From Brevundimonas variabilis (GTDB lineage Bacteria; Pseudomonadota; Alphaproteobacteria; Caulobacterales; Caulobacteraceae): 64,000 bases of DNA. The first letter of the stretch is position 1. The number at the start of each line of letters is the position of its first letter. The notes under the pieces were generated by a model. That model saw only the letters and a list, made by a program, of their open reading frames with translations, searched no databases and was not told the DNA's origin. Both the position numbers and the translations under genes were made by a program. This document shows positions 25,392 to 35,488 of this stretch, piece by piece. The DNA lies in the NCBI RefSeq assembly GCF_014199945.1, contig NZ_JACHOR010000003.1, positions 1-64,000 on the forward strand, given 5' to 3'.

Positions 25392-27608
25392 ATGAGCGAC
25401 GCGGCCATCACCGACACCACGACGGGCGAGGACGTACCCACCTCGCGCGCACCCCAGCTGGCTCTGGACGAGGCGCTGCTCGCCTCGCCCCAGCGGTTCT
25501 TCAACCGCGAGATTTCCTGGCTGAAATTCAATTCCCGGGTGCTGGAAGAGGCAGCAAATCCGGCCCATCCCCTGCTGGAACGTCTGCGATTCCTCTCCAT
25601 CTCGGCCAACAACCTGGATGAGTTTTTCATGACCCGCGTGGCTGGCTTGAAGGGTCAGGTGCGCGAGCGGGTCCGCGTCCTGTCTGCCGATGGCCTGACG
25701 CCGGCCGAAACCCTCGAGAAGGTGAATGTCGCTGCGGGCGAGCTTATGGCCGAACAGCAGGATCGCTGGCGCCAGCTTCGCCGCGAACTGGTCGGGGCCG
25801 GGATCGAAGTGGTTCACTCGGCCAAGATCACCAAGACGGACAAGGAGCGGCTTGAGCCCGAGTTCCTGAACCAGTTGTTCGCCGTCCTGACGCCTCTGGC
25901 CATCGACCCGGCCCACCCGTTTCCCTTTCTTCCAAATCTGGGCTTCTCGCTCGCGCTGAAGCTGAAGCGGACGCGGGACAACAAGACCCTCTATGCCCTG
26001 GTTCCCGTCCCCACTCAGGTTCGCCGGTTCTGGGAGCTCCCGGGCGACGGTCGGTCGGTGAAGGGCCGCCGCCGATTCGTCACGCTTGAAAACGTGCTGC
26101 TCCTGTTCATCGACCACCTGTTTCCGGGCTGCGAGATCCTGGAAAAGGGCGTGCTGCGTCTGATCCGCGACTCCGACATCGAGATCGAGGAAGAGGCCGA
26201 GGATCTGGTCATGGAGTTCGAGGAGGCGCTGAAACAGCGCCGTCTCGGAGACGTGGTCCGCGTCAAGATCGAGGCTTCCATGCCCGACGACCTGCGTGAG
26301 TTCATAATCGGAGAGCTGAACGCGGCACCTCAGGACGTCGTCATGGTGCCGGGCATGCTCGGCCTTGCCCAGCTGTCGGAGCTGATTCCCTCCGGTCACC
26401 CGGAACTCAAATTCCCCGGCTACGAGCCACGCTACCCCGAACGCGTCCGCGACCAGGGCGGCGACGTCTTCGCGGCGATCCGGGAAAAAGACATCCTGAT
26501 CCACCACCCGTTCGAGAGCTTCGACGTCGTGGTGCAGTTTCTGAGACAGGCCGCGCGCGACCCGAACGTCATCGCCATCAAGCAGACGCTCTATCGCACG
26601 TCCAAGGACAGTCCGATCGTCGCGGCGCTGATCGAGGCAGCCGAGAATGGCAAGAACGTCGTCGCCCTTGTCGAGTTGAAAGCCCGGTTCGATGAGGAGG
26701 CCAATCTGCGATGGGCCCGCGCCATGGAACGGGCCGGCGTCCACGTCGTCTTCGGCTTCGTCGAATACAAGACCCACGCCAAGCTCAGCGTCGTCGTCCG
26801 GCGAGAGGGTGACGGGCTGAAGACCTACTGCCACTTCGGCACCGGCAACTACCATCCGATCACGGCCAAGGTTTACACCGACCTCAGCCTGTTTTCCTCT
26901 GATCCCGTGCTGGGCCGCGATGCGGCGCGGGTGTTCAATTACATCACCGGCTATGCCCAACCCGATGAGCTCGAGGCGCTGGTCGTGTCGCCGCTCAACA
27001 TGAAATCAACGTTGATCGAGCTGATCGGCAAGGAAATGGCCGCTGCGGCCAAGGGTCGACCGGCCGCCATCTGGGTCAAGCTGAACTCGCTGGTCGATCC
27101 CCAGATCATCGACGCCCTGTACCGCGCCAGTCAGTGGGGTGTGCGGATTGAACTGGTTGTCCGCGGTATCTGCTGCCTGCGCCCGGGTGTACCGGGCCTT
27201 TCGGAAAACATCCGGGTCAAGTCCATCGTCGGCCGCTTCCTCGAGCACAGCCGCATCATCTGCTTCGCCAATGGCCGCGACCTGCCGCACGACCGTGCCA
27301 AGGTCTTTATTTCTTCTGCCGACTGGATGACCCGCAACCTCGATCGCCGGGTGGAGGTCATGACGCCGGTCAAGAATGCCACCGTTCACGATCAGGTCCT
27401 GCGACAGATCATGGTCGCCAACCTCAAGGACGATGCGCAAAGTTGGATTCTGGATTCCGAAGGAGCTTACCACCGCCTTGTGCCCGTTGATCCTGAACGT
27501 CCCTTCTCCGCCCACCAGTATTTCATGACCAACCCCAGTCTGTCTGGCCGGGGTCGCAAGGTGAAGACCCTGCCCGGCCGGCTGCGTTACGACCGGCCGA
27601 AACGGTGA
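25392..27608 (+). CDS. ppk1: Polyphosphate kinase 1
   Basis: The 738-residue enzyme reversibly transfers the ATP gamma-phosphate to polyphosphate. It carries the N-terminal [18 protein letters not shown] motif and the two phospholipase-D-like halves with the catalytic histidines: H462 in [12 protein letters not shown] (phosphorylated residue) and H619 in [10 protein letters not shown]. The ATG at 25392 gives [20 protein letters not shown], an ordinary poorly conserved leader. It overlaps ppx by 4 bases (GTGA), so the polymerase and the exopolyphosphatase are translationally coupled. The LuxR-type gene is divergent, 105 bases away. Confidence 0.98.
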   Translation: MSDAAITDTTTGEDVPTSRAPQLALDEALLASPQRFFNREISWLKFNSRVLEEAANPAHPLLERLRFLSISANNLDEFFMTRVAGLKGQVRERVRVLSADGLTPAETLEKVNVAAGELMAEQQDRWRQLRRELVGAGIEVVHSAKITKTDKERLEPEFLNQLFAVLTPLAIDPAHPFPFLPNLGFSLALKLKRTRDNKTLYALVPVPTQVRRFWELPGDGRSVKGRRRFVTLENVLLLFIDHLFPGCEILEKGVLRLIRDSDIEIEEEAEDLVMEFEEALKQRRLGDVVRVKIEASMPDDLREFIIGELNAAPQDVVMVPGMLGLAQLSELIPSGHPELKFPGYEPRYPERVRDQGGDVFAAIREKDILIHHPFESFDVVVQFLRQAARDPNVIAIKQTLYRTSKDSPIVAALIEAAENGKNVVALVELKARFDEEANLRWARAMERAGVHVVFGFVEYKTHAKLSVVVRREGDGLKTYCHFGTGNYHPITAKVYTDLSLFSSDPVLGRDAARVFNYITGYAQPDELEALVVSPLNMKSTLIELIGKEMAAAAKGRPAAIWVKLNSLVDPQIIDALYRASQWGVRIELVVRGICCLRPGVPGLSENIRVKSIVGRFLEHSRIICFANGRDLPHDRAKVFISSADWMTRNLDRRVEVMTPVKNATVHDQVLRQIMVANLKDDAQSWILDSEGAYHRLVPVDPERPFSAHQYFMTNPSLSGRGRKVKTLPGRLRYDRPKR

Positions 27609-29092
27609 TCGACCCTCACGCTCCGCCCCGCGAGGCGGCGGTCATCGACATCGGGTCCAACTCGGTGCGGATGGTTCTGTACCGGCTGGAAGGCCGCGCC
27701 ATCTGGACCGTCTTCAACGAAAAGGTCCTTGCCGGCCTCGGTCGCGATTTGCCTGCGACCGGACGTCTTTCCGAAGGCGGCGTCACCCTCGCCCTGACGG
27801 CCCTGCGGCGGTTCGCGGCCGTTCTGGAAAGCGTCCGGCCTGCCTACACCTTCGTAGCCGCCACGGCCGCTGTCCGCGAGGCAGCCGACGGCCCCGAGTT
27901 TTGCGAGCGTGTTGCTGCCGAGACCGGCCTCCACATCCGGGTCCTGTCGGGCGAGGAAGAGGCCCGATATGCGGCCCTCGGCGTCATGGCCGGAGACCCC
28001 CGCGCCTGTGGTCTGGCGGCGGACATGGGCGGCTCCAGCCTCGAGCTCGTCCGCGTTGGGGAAAAGAGCCTGAAGCCCGGCATCACCCTGCCGCTGGGCC
28101 CGTTCAGCCTCGCCGACGCCCGGGGATTCGACGCCGAACGCCTGCGCGCCACGATTACCGAACGGCTCAAGCCTGCCAAGGGCCCGTTTTCGGCGGATGA
28201 ACTCCACGCGGTTGGCGGAGGCTGGCGGTCGCTGGCCCAGCTGCACATGGCGATGCAGAACTATCCGCTGAAGATCGTGCACCAGTACGCCATGTCCGCC
28301 GACGACGCCCGCAGCGTGGCCCGTCTGGTCGCCCAGCAGTCCCGTGCCTCGCTCGATCGCCTGCCGGGCGTGTCGAGGAAGCGCGCCGAGACCCTGCCCT
28401 ATGCCGCCCTGGTGTTGGAGGGGCTGATCGACGCCCTTGGACTCAAGACCATCCATTTCTCCGCCTGGGGTCTGCGCGAGGGTCTCCTGTACGAGACTTT
28501 GGACGCCGATGAACCGGCGCAGGACCCGCTGGTCGCCGGCTGTGCCGCGCTCGGTGCGCGTCAGGGAATCTCGCCAAGCCTTCCCGCCGCACTCCACGCC
28601 TGGCTGGCCGACATCATCGCCGCCCTGCCCCCGGCCTTCGGCAAGGCGCGTGACCCGATCCTGGCGGCCGCCGCATGCCGTCTGGCGGACCTCGGTGCGC
28701 GCCTGCACCCGGACCACCGTCTTGAGCTGGTTTTCGATCAGGTGCTGCGCGCACCGATTCCGGGCCAGACCCACGCCGAAAGGGCCTTTCTCGCCTGCAC
28801 CCTGAACGCCCGTTATGGCGGCAATGCCGCGACCCCCGATCCAGCACTCACCGACCGCTTGCTCGATGAGGAGATGCGTCTTCGTGCGCGAGCGCTCGGC
28901 CTCGCAATGCGCCTCGGCTGCGACCTGTCCGGCCGCTCGCCGCAGCTTCTGGCCAATGCGTCTGCCACCGTCCGGAATGGCACGCTCTGTCTGACGGCGT
29001 CCGAAGGCTATGCCGACGTTCTGCTGGGCGAGCAGACCCGTCGCCGTGCGAAAGCCCTGGCCGAAGCCATGAACCTGAAGCTGGACATCTAG
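27605..29092 (+). CDS. ppx: Exopolyphosphatase (Ppx/GppA family)
   Basis: The 495-residue protein starts at a GTG overlapping the ppk1 stop. Actin-fold phosphate motifs are [17 protein letters not shown] near the N-terminus and [14 protein letters not shown] near residue 140. A C-terminal HD-like helical half (about residue 310 on) completes the longer Ppx form. Family members remove terminal phosphate from polyphosphate or hydrolyse pppGpp; coupling to ppk1 favours polyphosphate. Its stop abuts the convergent VOC gene with no gap. Confidence 0.95.
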   Translation: MIDPHAPPREAAVIDIGSNSVRMVLYRLEGRAIWTVFNEKVLAGLGRDLPATGRLSEGGVTLALTALRRFAAVLESVRPAYTFVAATAAVREAADGPEFCERVAAETGLHIRVLSGEEEARYAALGVMAGDPRACGLAADMGGSSLELVRVGEKSLKPGITLPLGPFSLADARGFDAERLRATITERLKPAKGPFSADELHAVGGGWRSLAQLHMAMQNYPLKIVHQYAMSADDARSVARLVAQQSRASLDRLPGVSRKRAETLPYAALVLEGLIDALGLKTIHFSAWGLREGLLYETLDADEPAQDPLVAGCAALGARQGISPSLPAALHAWLADIIAALPPAFGKARDPILAAAACRLADLGARLHPDHRLELVFDQVLRAPIPGQTHAERAFLACTLNARYGGNAATPDPALTDRLLDEEMRLRARALGLAMRLGCDLSGRSPQLLANASATVRNGTLCLTASEGYADVLLGEQTRRRAKALAEAMNLKLDI

Positions 29093-29461
29093 TCAGGCCA
29101 CCCGCCAGGGCGGATTCACCCGGTTTTCGCCGGCAAGATACAGACAAAGGCAGTTGCCGTCCGGATCCCTCAGCCAGGCTTCCCGCCACAACCAGGTCTG
29201 GTCCACCGGTCCGTGATCGAAGACCACTCCGGCGTGGATCAGCGCCTCGACCCGGTCATCCAGGTCCTCGCATTCGAAATAGACCCCCGACTGTCCCAGT
29301 ACGACCGTCTCGACCCGATGCACCGACAGGGTCGCCCCGCCGGGACACAGAAATCGAGCATAGTGATCAGAGGAGACAATAAGGGTCAGGCCAAGCCTCT
29401 GATAGAAGGCCCTGGCGCGTTCGACATCGGTGACGTCGAGGGTGACCTGATTGAGGTTCAT
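29093..29461 (-). CDS. VOC/glyoxalase-fold protein, 122 residues
   Basis: A single-domain vicinal-oxygen-chelate protein: MNLNQVTLDVTDVERARAFY, a metal-ligand-type strand in YFECEDLDDRVEAL, then VDQTWLWREAWLRDPDGNCL. This architecture covers glyoxalases, dioxygenases and resistance proteins, so the substrate cannot be told. Its ATG overlaps the stop of rarA (ATGA), implying translational coupling. It converges with ppx. Confidence 0.85.
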   Translation of the reverse strand: MNLNQVTLDVTDVERARAFYQRLGLTLIVSSDHYARFLCPGGATLSVHRVETVVLGQSGVYFECEDLDDRVEALIHAGVVFDHGPVDQTWLWREAWLRDPDGNCLCLYLAGENRVNPPWRVA

Positions 29462-30780
29462 TCCCCGTCTTCGCCCGCCGCCGCCCGCATGGCCGCCCAG
29501 CGCTCCAGCCGGGCCTTGACCTTCTCTTCATGCCCCTCGCCCTTGGGCCGGTAGAAGACGCGCCGCTCCATCTCGTCGGGGAAGAAATTCGCCCCTGAAA
29601 ATCCTTCGGGCGTATCGGGATCGTACTGATAACCCTTTCCGTACCCGAGCGACTTCATCAGCTTGGTCGGGGCATTGCGGATGTGAGCGGGCGGCATCAG
29701 GGAACCGGTCTCACGCGCAGCCTTCTGCGCAGCCTTGAAGGCCTCGTAGACCCCCACCGACTTGGGCGCGGTCGCCAGATGCACCACCGCCTGGGCAAGC
29801 GCCAGTTCACCCTCGGGACTGCCCAGGAAGTCGTAGGTGTCCTTGGCGGCATTGGCGACCAGCAGCGACAGCGGGTCAGCCTCGCCGATATCCTCGACGG
29901 CCATCCGCACGATCCGGCGCGCCAGATAAAGCGGGTCCTCGCCGCCGTTCAGCATCCGGGCCAGCCAGTACAGCGCCGCGTCTGGATCCGAACCTCGAAC
30001 CGATTTATGCAATGCTGATATGAGGTTATAGTGTTCTTCTCTGGACTTGTCGTAAGCCGGAGCGCGCTTCTGCAGGATCCCGGCCAGCCCCTGAACATTC
30101 AGCGGAATGTCGCCGGCTGCCGTGCCTGCAAGATCGAACAGCACTTCTGACATGGTCAGCAGATACCGCCCGTCGCCATCGGCCAGGGCCGTCAGCGCCT
30201 GCCGTGCCTCGGGCGTCAGCGGCAGGGTCCGGCCCTCGTGCGCCTCGGCCCTGATCAACAGTTGATCGAGCGCCGCATCGTCCAGCCGCTTGAGCACGAA
30301 CACCTGCGATCGCGACAGCAGGGCCCCGTTCAGCTCGAAGGACGGGTTCTCGGTCGTCGCCCCGACCAGGGTGATCACCCCCTCCTCCACGAACGGCAGG
30401 AAGCCGTCCTGCTGCGCCCGGTTGAAACGGTGGATCTCGTCAACGAACAACAGCGTCGACTGCCCGGCGGCCCGACGCATCCGGGCGGCTTCGAAGGCCT
30501 TCTTCAGGTCCGCGACGCCCGAGAAGACGGCGCTGATCTGCTGGAACTGATAACCGGCCGCCTGGGCCAGCAGTCGGGCGATCGTCGTCTTGCCCGTTCC
30601 GGGAGGTCCCCACAGGATCATCGACCCCAGCCGCCCGGCCTCGACCATCCGCCGGATCGGCCCGCCGTCGCCCAGCAGATGATCCTGGCCCACGACCTCT
30701 CCCAGCGTCGCGGGCCGCAGCCGGTCGGCGAGCGGCGCGTCGGGAGGATGGATACCGGAAGCTTCGAACAGATCACTCAT
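29458..30780 (-). CDS. rarA: Replication-associated recombination protein A (RarA/MgsA)
   Basis: The 440-residue clamp-loader-like AAA+ ATPase acts at stalled forks and single-stranded DNA gaps. It has MSDLFEASGIHPPDAPLADR, then LRPATLGEVVGQDHLLG, Walker A GPPGTGKTT (residues 58-66), Walker B LLFVDEIHRFNRAQQD, and the C-terminal ARLER-like helical tetramerisation part ending RLERWAAMRAAAGEDGE. The frame opens further upstream to 30930, but the ATG at 30780 gives the conserved start. It is followed by a VOC gene overlapping by 4 bases. Immediately upstream lies a dispersed palindromic repeat. Confidence 0.96.
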   Translation of the reverse strand: MSDLFEASGIHPPDAPLADRLRPATLGEVVGQDHLLGDGGPIRRMVEAGRLGSMILWGPPGTGKTTIARLLAQAAGYQFQQISAVFSGVADLKKAFEAARMRRAAGQSTLLFVDEIHRFNRAQQDGFLPFVEEGVITLVGATTENPSFELNGALLSRSQVFVLKRLDDAALDQLLIRAEAHEGRTLPLTPEARQALTALADGDGRYLLTMSEVLFDLAGTAAGDIPLNVQGLAGILQKRAPAYDKSREEHYNLISALHKSVRGSDPDAALYWLARMLNGGEDPLYLARRIVRMAVEDIGEADPLSLLVANAAKDTYDFLGSPEGELALAQAVVHLATAPKSVGVYEAFKAAQKAARETGSLMPPAHIRNAPTKLMKSLGYGKGYQYDPDTPEGFSGANFFPDEMERRVFYRPKGEGHEEKVKARLERWAAMRAAAGEDGE

Positions 30781-30831
30781 CGCGACAACATGGCCCCTGC
30801 AGGCTCGCGGGTGAAGGTGCCGACACCGCTT

Positions 30832-31004
30832 CCTTCTCCCCTTGCGGGTCGAGGCTGATCGCATGCGATCAGCCGAGGGGTGGCACGCGTAGCGTGACGG
30901 ATGAGGGGTCGCACCCCTGAAACAATCCATCGCCCCGGACTACGTCGGCCCGCCTGACCCCTCATCCGCCCCTCCGGGGCACCTTCTCCCACAAGGGGAG
31001 AAGG
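30832..31004. repeat. Nested palindromic intergenic repeat
   Basis: Three nested or adjacent inverted repeats occupy one intergenic space. An outer pair of 13 bases, CCTTCTCCCCTTG (30832-30844) and its complement (30992-31004), encloses a perfect 20-base palindrome (GCTGATCGCATGCGATCAGC, 30854-30873) and a 12-base pair GGATGAGGGGTC (30899-30910) with its complement (30956-30967). The layout resembles the dispersed intergenic repeats of many alphaproteobacteria that contain a CTTCTCCC/GGGAGAAG edge. Only one copy is seen in this window, so dispersal is inferred. Confidence 0.7.
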
Positions 31005-31035
31005 ATCATACTGCGATCAGACAGGAGCCCCAGCC

Positions 31036-31452
31036 ATGACCGACCCCGCGCAGCAAGGCCCGACCGCGGGCGTAACGCCCCACCTGACCATTCCTTCGCG
31101 CGGCGGCGAGGCGGCGCTGGAGTTCTATTCCGTCGCCTTCGGGGCCCAGATTCTGGACAGGAAATACGCCGAAGACGGCGAACGGCTGATGCATGCCCAT
31201 CTCGTCATCAACGGTGCCAGCGTCATGCTGCATGACGAGTTTCCGGAATACGGCCACCCCGCCGACGTCGTTCCAGCGGGATGCGCCTTCCATCTCCAGG
31301 TCGACGATGCCGACGCCTGGTGGGAACGGGCGATGCTGGGCGGAGCGATACCGACCCTGCCCATTGCCGACCAATTCTGGGGCGACCGCTATGGCCAGCT
31401 CAAGGACCCGTTCGGCCACAGCTGGTCGATCGGATCCCCGATCAAGGCCTAG
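31036..31452 (+). CDS. PhnB-like VOC-family protein, 138 residues
   Basis: It starts MTDPAQQGPTAGVTPHLTIP; the motifs EFYSVAFGAQILDR, HAHLVINGASVMLHDE and GDRYGQLKDPFGHSWSIGS are typical of the PhnB-like (3-demethylubiquinone-9 methyltransferase-like) branch of the VOC superfamily. The GQLKDPFGHSW end is especially characteristic. Substrate unknown. It converges with the protease gene, their stop codons overlapping by 4 bases on opposite strands (CTAG). Confidence 0.88.
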   Translation: MTDPAQQGPTAGVTPHLTIPSRGGEAALEFYSVAFGAQILDRKYAEDGERLMHAHLVINGASVMLHDEFPEYGHPADVVPAGCAFHLQVDDADAWWERAMLGGAIPTLPIADQFWGDRYGQLKDPFGHSWSIGSPIKA

Positions 31453-32837
31453 GGTAAGCGCCCGTCCAGACGACGCCCGCCCCGCACGATGCTAAGGGCA
31501 TTGCCCCGCTCGGCGTTGGCAAGGGCGCTCGCCGAAGTCACGGACCGACCATCCACCGACACGATGATGTCGCGGGGTCGCAGCCCCAATCGCCCGGCAT
31601 AGCTGCGCGGATCGACACCCGTGACGATCGCACCGCTTGTGAAGGGATCACCACCCAGACTGTCGGCGAGCGCGGGATTCAGTGCCAGCACCTGCAACCC
31701 GGCCAGGGGTCCTTCGCGCAACACCTGGCCTTCCTTGGCATCGCGATTACCCGGCAGGGTCTGGACCCGCGCATTGATGGTCCGGGTCTGGCCGTCGCGC
31801 AGCACGCCGACGGCGACACTGTCGTTCGGATCGCGCGTTCCGACCCGGAAATTCAGCCCGCTCTGGTCGTTGATCTCGGCTCCGTCGATCGTGGTGATGA
31901 CATCGCCTTCCTCCAGACCGGCCCGGGCCCCCGGTCCGTTCGGATAGACGTCGGTGATAATCATCCCCTGCGGCCGGGGCAGCCCCAGCGACCTGGCGAT
32001 ATCGGCACTGACGCTGTCACCCTTGACCCCCAGCCAGGGCCGGACAACCGAAGTCGCCCCGCCCAGGGCCGAGTCCACCACCCGCTGCACCATGCTGGCG
32101 GGCACAGCAAATCCCACGCCCGACGATGAACCCGAGCGCGAGAAGATGGCCGTATTGATGCCGATCAGGTCCCCGTCCATGTCCACCAGCGGGCCGCCCG
32201 AATTGCCCGGGTTGATCGCCGCGTCGGTCTGGATGAACGAGCCGCTATCCGAAATCCCGGTCTCGGTCCGGTTGAGGGCCGAGATGATGCCATTGGTCAC
32301 CGTCTGGCCCACCCCGAACGGATTGCCGATCGCCAGAACCAGGTCGCCGACCTCCTGCTGCTCGGCTGCATCAATGGCCAGGACCGGAAGCTGCTCGCTG
32401 ACGCCCTCAAGCTGCAGCACGGCGATGTCCGACCGCTCGTCGGCCAGCAGCACGCGCGCAGCGAACTCGCGTCGGTCATTCAGCACAACGGTGATCTGCT
32501 GGGCTCCCGCGATGACGTGGTTGTTGGTCACGACCACCCCGTCCGAGCGCACGATCACGCCCGAACCCGCCGACTGGGCGACGCGCGGCTGACCGCCGCC
32601 GAACATCTGGAAGAACGGGTCGCGGCTTCTTTGCAGGCTCTGGGCCGAGATGTTGACCACCGCCGGCGCCGCCTCGCGCACGACCGGCGCAAAGCTGGAC
32701 TTCATGGTCATGGCGTCGGTCGGCACCGTCCGGCTGTTGGGTTCGGCAAACACCCCGTCCTGGGCCCTGGTCTCATTGGCATTGCCACAGGCCGCGAGCA
32801 TCAGGGCGGCGGCGAGCGCGAGGCTGGAAGTCTTCAT
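31449..32837 (-). CDS. DegP/HtrA-type serine protease, predicted lipoprotein
   Basis: A 462-residue envelope protease from ATG 32837: signal peptide with lipobox LAAC (Cys17), trypsin-like domain with catalytic H107 (TNNHVIAG), D137 (RSDIAVLQ) and S213 (NPGNSGGPLV), then PDZ1 (WLGVKGDSVSADIARSLG, VYPNGPGARAGLEEGD) and a shorter PDZ2 (GLRPRDIIVSVDGRSV). The order is that of DegP/DegQ. It degrades or chaperones misfolded envelope proteins. Members usually have a cleaved signal, so an apparent lipobox is a minor oddity. The frame is open further upstream; this start was taken because it gives the lipoprotein signal. It is divergent from the ABC pair, 292 bases apart. Confidence 0.93.
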   Translation of the reverse strand: MKTSSLALAAALMLAACGNANETRAQDGVFAEPNSRTVPTDAMTMKSSFAPVVREAAPAVVNISAQSLQRSRDPFFQMFGGGQPRVAQSAGSGVIVRSDGVVVTNNHVIAGAQQITVVLNDRREFAARVLLADERSDIAVLQLEGVSEQLPVLAIDAAEQQEVGDLVLAIGNPFGVGQTVTNGIISALNRTETGISDSGSFIQTDAAINPGNSGGPLVDMDGDLIGINTAIFSRSGSSSGVGFAVPASMVQRVVDSALGGATSVVRPWLGVKGDSVSADIARSLGLPRPQGMIITDVYPNGPGARAGLEEGDVITTIDGAEINDQSGLNFRVGTRDPNDSVAVGVLRDGQTRTINARVQTLPGNRDAKEGQVLREGPLAGLQVLALNPALADSLGGDPFTSGAIVTGVDPRSYAGRLGLRPRDIIVSVDGRSVTSASALANAERGNALSIVRGGRRLDGRLP

Positions 32838-33129
32838 CACATCCCGGAAAAGCTGGATCATCTCAGGCCCATTTCGCCTTGTCTTTTCGACGGCATCAAG
32901 GCCGGTCCGCGTGCCAACCGCAATACCCTGGCCGGAGGCAATGCCTGTCCATTGCTTCGGGTGGCAGGGCCAGATCGCGGCCGGCCCCGTGGGCGGCAAA
33001 ACCACCGACCGGCAACCGTCAGGCAGCGGATCATGCAATCTGCGCAATCAACTCCACATTGCTTAAACTTAATCCGCGACACGCTCACGACGGCTTGTCG
33101 GGGCCGTCGGCAGCGGCCAAGCTCCTCCC

Positions 33130-34044
33130 ATGACAGCCGTGATCGAAACCCGCGACCTGACCAAGACCTATGGCACCGTGCGTGCCCTTGACGGGCTCAG
33201 TCTCAGCATCCCGCGCGGCGGGGTCTATGGCGTGCTCGGGCCCAACGGCGCGGGCAAGTCGACCCTGTTCCGCATCCTGCTGGGTCTGATCAAGCCGACC
33301 TCGGGCTCGGCGTCGGTCATGGGCGGAGCGGTCGGCGACATCGCAGCCGGGCGGCGGATGGGCTCGATGATCGAGACCCCGCGCTATCCCCCCTATATGA
33401 CCGCCCGCCAGGTGCTGGAGTGGCTGTCGATCGCCCACGGCCTCAAGTCCGACAGCCAGCGCATCGACCGCTGGCTCGACCGGGTCGGCCTGACCGAGGC
33501 CTCCAACCGGCGTGTGCGCGGGTTTTCCGTCGGCATGCTCCAGCGGCTCGGCGTCGCCGCCGCGCTGATCACCGAGCCCGAGCTGATCATCCTCGATGAA
33601 CCGACCAGCGGCATGGATCCCCCCGGGATCCAGGAGATGCGGGCCCTGATCCGCAGCCTGGCGGACACCGACGGCATCACCGTCATCCTGGCCAGCCACC
33701 AGCTGCTCGAGGTCCAGCGCGTCTGCGACCGTGTCGCCATCATGAATCGCGGCAAGCTGGTGCGCGAGGGCTCGGTCACCGAACTGACCGCCACGGGCGA
33801 GCGGCTGCGCCTGTCTCTGACGCCCATGGCCCAGGCCCTGTCCGTGCTCGGCGACAAGGGCACGATCGAGGGCAATGCCATCCTCGCTGCCATTCCCCGG
33901 GCCGAGGCCCCTGCCCTGCTGCGGGCCCTGATCGGTCAGGGCATCGACATCGACGAGGCGCGCTGGGTCGGGGCCGATCTGGAGAGCGTCTTCATGACCG
34001 AGACCGGCAGCATCCAGACCCCGGAGACCATCCATGCTCGCTGA
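33130..34044 (+). CDS. ABC transporter ATP-binding protein (ABC-2 type)
   Basis: The 304-residue ATPase has Walker A GPNGAGKSTLFRILLG, a degenerate signature GFSVGMLQRLGVAAAL in place of LSGGQ (usual for the ABC-2/bacitracin-like class), and Walker B LIILDEPTSGMDPPG. The D- and H-loop (ASHQLLEV) follow. The C-terminal part is a short accessory domain. It overlaps the permease gene by 11 bases, so the two form an exporter. Substrate unknown; nodulation, antibiotic and envelope exporters all share this form. Confidence 0.93.
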   Translation: MTAVIETRDLTKTYGTVRALDGLSLSIPRGGVYGVLGPNGAGKSTLFRILLGLIKPTSGSASVMGGAVGDIAAGRRMGSMIETPRYPPYMTARQVLEWLSIAHGLKSDSQRIDRWLDRVGLTEASNRRVRGFSVGMLQRLGVAAALITEPELIILDEPTSGMDPPGIQEMRALIRSLADTDGITVILASHQLLEVQRVCDRVAIMNRGKLVREGSVTELTATGERLRLSLTPMAQALSVLGDKGTIEGNAILAAIPRAEAPALLRALIGQGIDIDEARWVGADLESVFMTETGSIQTPETIHAR

Positions 34045-34897
34045 TGCCATCCGTTCCGAGGCCTACCGCTTCGGCAAGAACCGCATGACCGTGTTCTGGA
34101 GCCTGCTGTTCATCCCGGTGCTGTTCGCGATCGGGGGCGTGATCTATCATCTGGTCACCAAGGCCCGCACGGCCGAGATGGCAACCAAGCTGAACCTGCC
34201 TGCAACGATGGGTCTGGAGCCCGTGAACCTGGCAGGCGATCTGATGAACGGTGCCGGAGCCGCCGCAAACGGGGCCATTCTGGTCTTCATGCTGGTGGCG
34301 GCTGCAACCCTCTACGCCGGCGACTATCGCTGGGAGACCTGGCGTCTGATCACGGCCCGCAACAGCCGCATCAATCTGGTGCTGGGCAAGCTGATCACCT
34401 TTGCCCTGCTGGCCGTTGTGGCGATGGTACTCTTCATGGTTGCAGGCATTCTCTTCGGCGTGTCCCAGGCGATCGTTTTCGAGCGCCCCCTCAGCTTCAG
34501 CTTCGAAGCGGGCGAGCCTGGCAAGATCGCTCTGCTGGTCGGTCTTTCATGGGTCAGAATCATCCAGTATGCGATGGTCGCCCTGCTGACAGCGGCGATC
34601 ACCCGGTCCCTGCTGGCGACCCTGTTCGTCCCCGTCGTGCTGGGTTTTGCCCAGTCGCTGATCGGCGGCCCTGGCCTGCCCCTGCTGGGATGGGCCCCGA
34701 CTGACTGGGCCGCGCAACTCACCCTGCCAGGCCTGGCCTTCGACACGCTGAAGGCGGCCGTCATGGCCGAGCCGGCCGCCCCGCCCGCTCCGGACGGTCT
34801 GGCGCTCAAGGCTGCGGTCAGCCTCACGCTCTGGACCCTCGTGCCCCTGGCGCTTGCCCTGGCTTGGTTCCAGCGTCAGGACCTGTCCAAGGAATAG
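34034..34897 (+). CDS. ABC-2 type permease, 287 residues
   Basis: It starts MLADAIRSEAYRFGKNRMTV and contains about six membrane segments (VFWSLLFIPVLFAIGGVIY, AILVFMLVAAATLYAG, LLAVVAMVLFMVAGILFG, YAMVALLTAAITRSLLATLF and so on), ending LALAWFQRQDLSKE. The order, amphipathic N-terminus and coupling (11-base overlap) to the ATPase identify it as the membrane partner. No substrate-specific motif was found. Confidence 0.88.
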   Translation: MLADAIRSEAYRFGKNRMTVFWSLLFIPVLFAIGGVIYHLVTKARTAEMATKLNLPATMGLEPVNLAGDLMNGAGAAANGAILVFMLVAAATLYAGDYRWETWRLITARNSRINLVLGKLITFALLAVVAMVLFMVAGILFGVSQAIVFERPLSFSFEAGEPGKIALLVGLSWVRIIQYAMVALLTAAITRSLLATLFVPVVLGFAQSLIGGPGLPLLGWAPTDWAAQLTLPGLAFDTLKAAVMAEPAAPPAPDGLALKAAVSLTLWTLVPLALALAWFQRQDLSKE

Positions 34898-34907
34898 CCG
34901 TCGGCGT

Positions 34908-35375
34908 TCAGAGCGGCTTTTCCATCCAGACGTTGCACCGCGCATAGGGCGTCGGCTGGGCCGGCATGCGCACGAAGCCAAACCGCCCATACAGGGCAAT
35001 GGCGTGGGTCTGGGCGGCATTGGTTTCCAGATACAGTCGCGGGGCCCCGCCTGACGTCGCCACGCCCTCGCAGGCGGTCAGCAGCGCCCAACCGATGCCC
35101 AAGCCCACCGCCGACGGCGTGACCGCCATCTTGCCGACCTCATAACCGCCATCGGCCATCCGCATCACGGAGCAACAGCCTACGGCCTCGCCGTCCCGCT
35201 CAGCGATAAAGATTGCGCCACCTCTGGACAGCACCGCATCTTCCGGATCCCCCAGCACCGCCTGGTCCTTGGCCTCCAGCGCATATCCGCCCTCGGCCAA
35301 CCACGCCTCGTTCAAAGCCCGCCAGGCGGCCGCATGGTCCGGGCGATAGGGCACGATACGGAAGAGGTCAGACAT
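34908..35375 (-). CDS. GNAT-family N-acetyltransferase, 155 residues
   Basis: It begins MSDLFRIVPYRPDHAAAWRA, with the central GNAT core GAIFIAERDGEAVGCCSVM and the acetyl-CoA loop MAVTPSAVGLGIGWALLTAC, then YLETNAAQTHAIALYGRFGF. This shape is typical of amino-group acetyltransferases; the substrate cannot be inferred. Convergent with the ABC permease (10-base gap). Confidence 0.87.
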   Translation of the reverse strand: MSDLFRIVPYRPDHAAAWRALNEAWLAEGGYALEAKDQAVLGDPEDAVLSRGGAIFIAERDGEAVGCCSVMRMADGGYEVGKMAVTPSAVGLGIGWALLTACEGVATSGGAPRLYLETNAAQTHAIALYGRFGFVRMPAQPTPYARCNVWMEKPL

Positions 35376-35488
35376 GGCGGGCGTTTCCGGACAGCGCGTG
35401 AGTGCGGCGTATTCGGCCTAGTATGGACCAGATCCGGGCCGCTATCAGCGAACAAGGATACATAGCATGGTCACACCTGGCGGGCCCC

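Noticed and set aside
25286..26960. Upstream extension of the LuxR-type frame to 26960
   Set aside because: It lies antisense inside ppk1 and has no HTH or other motif before residue 1 of the proposed start.
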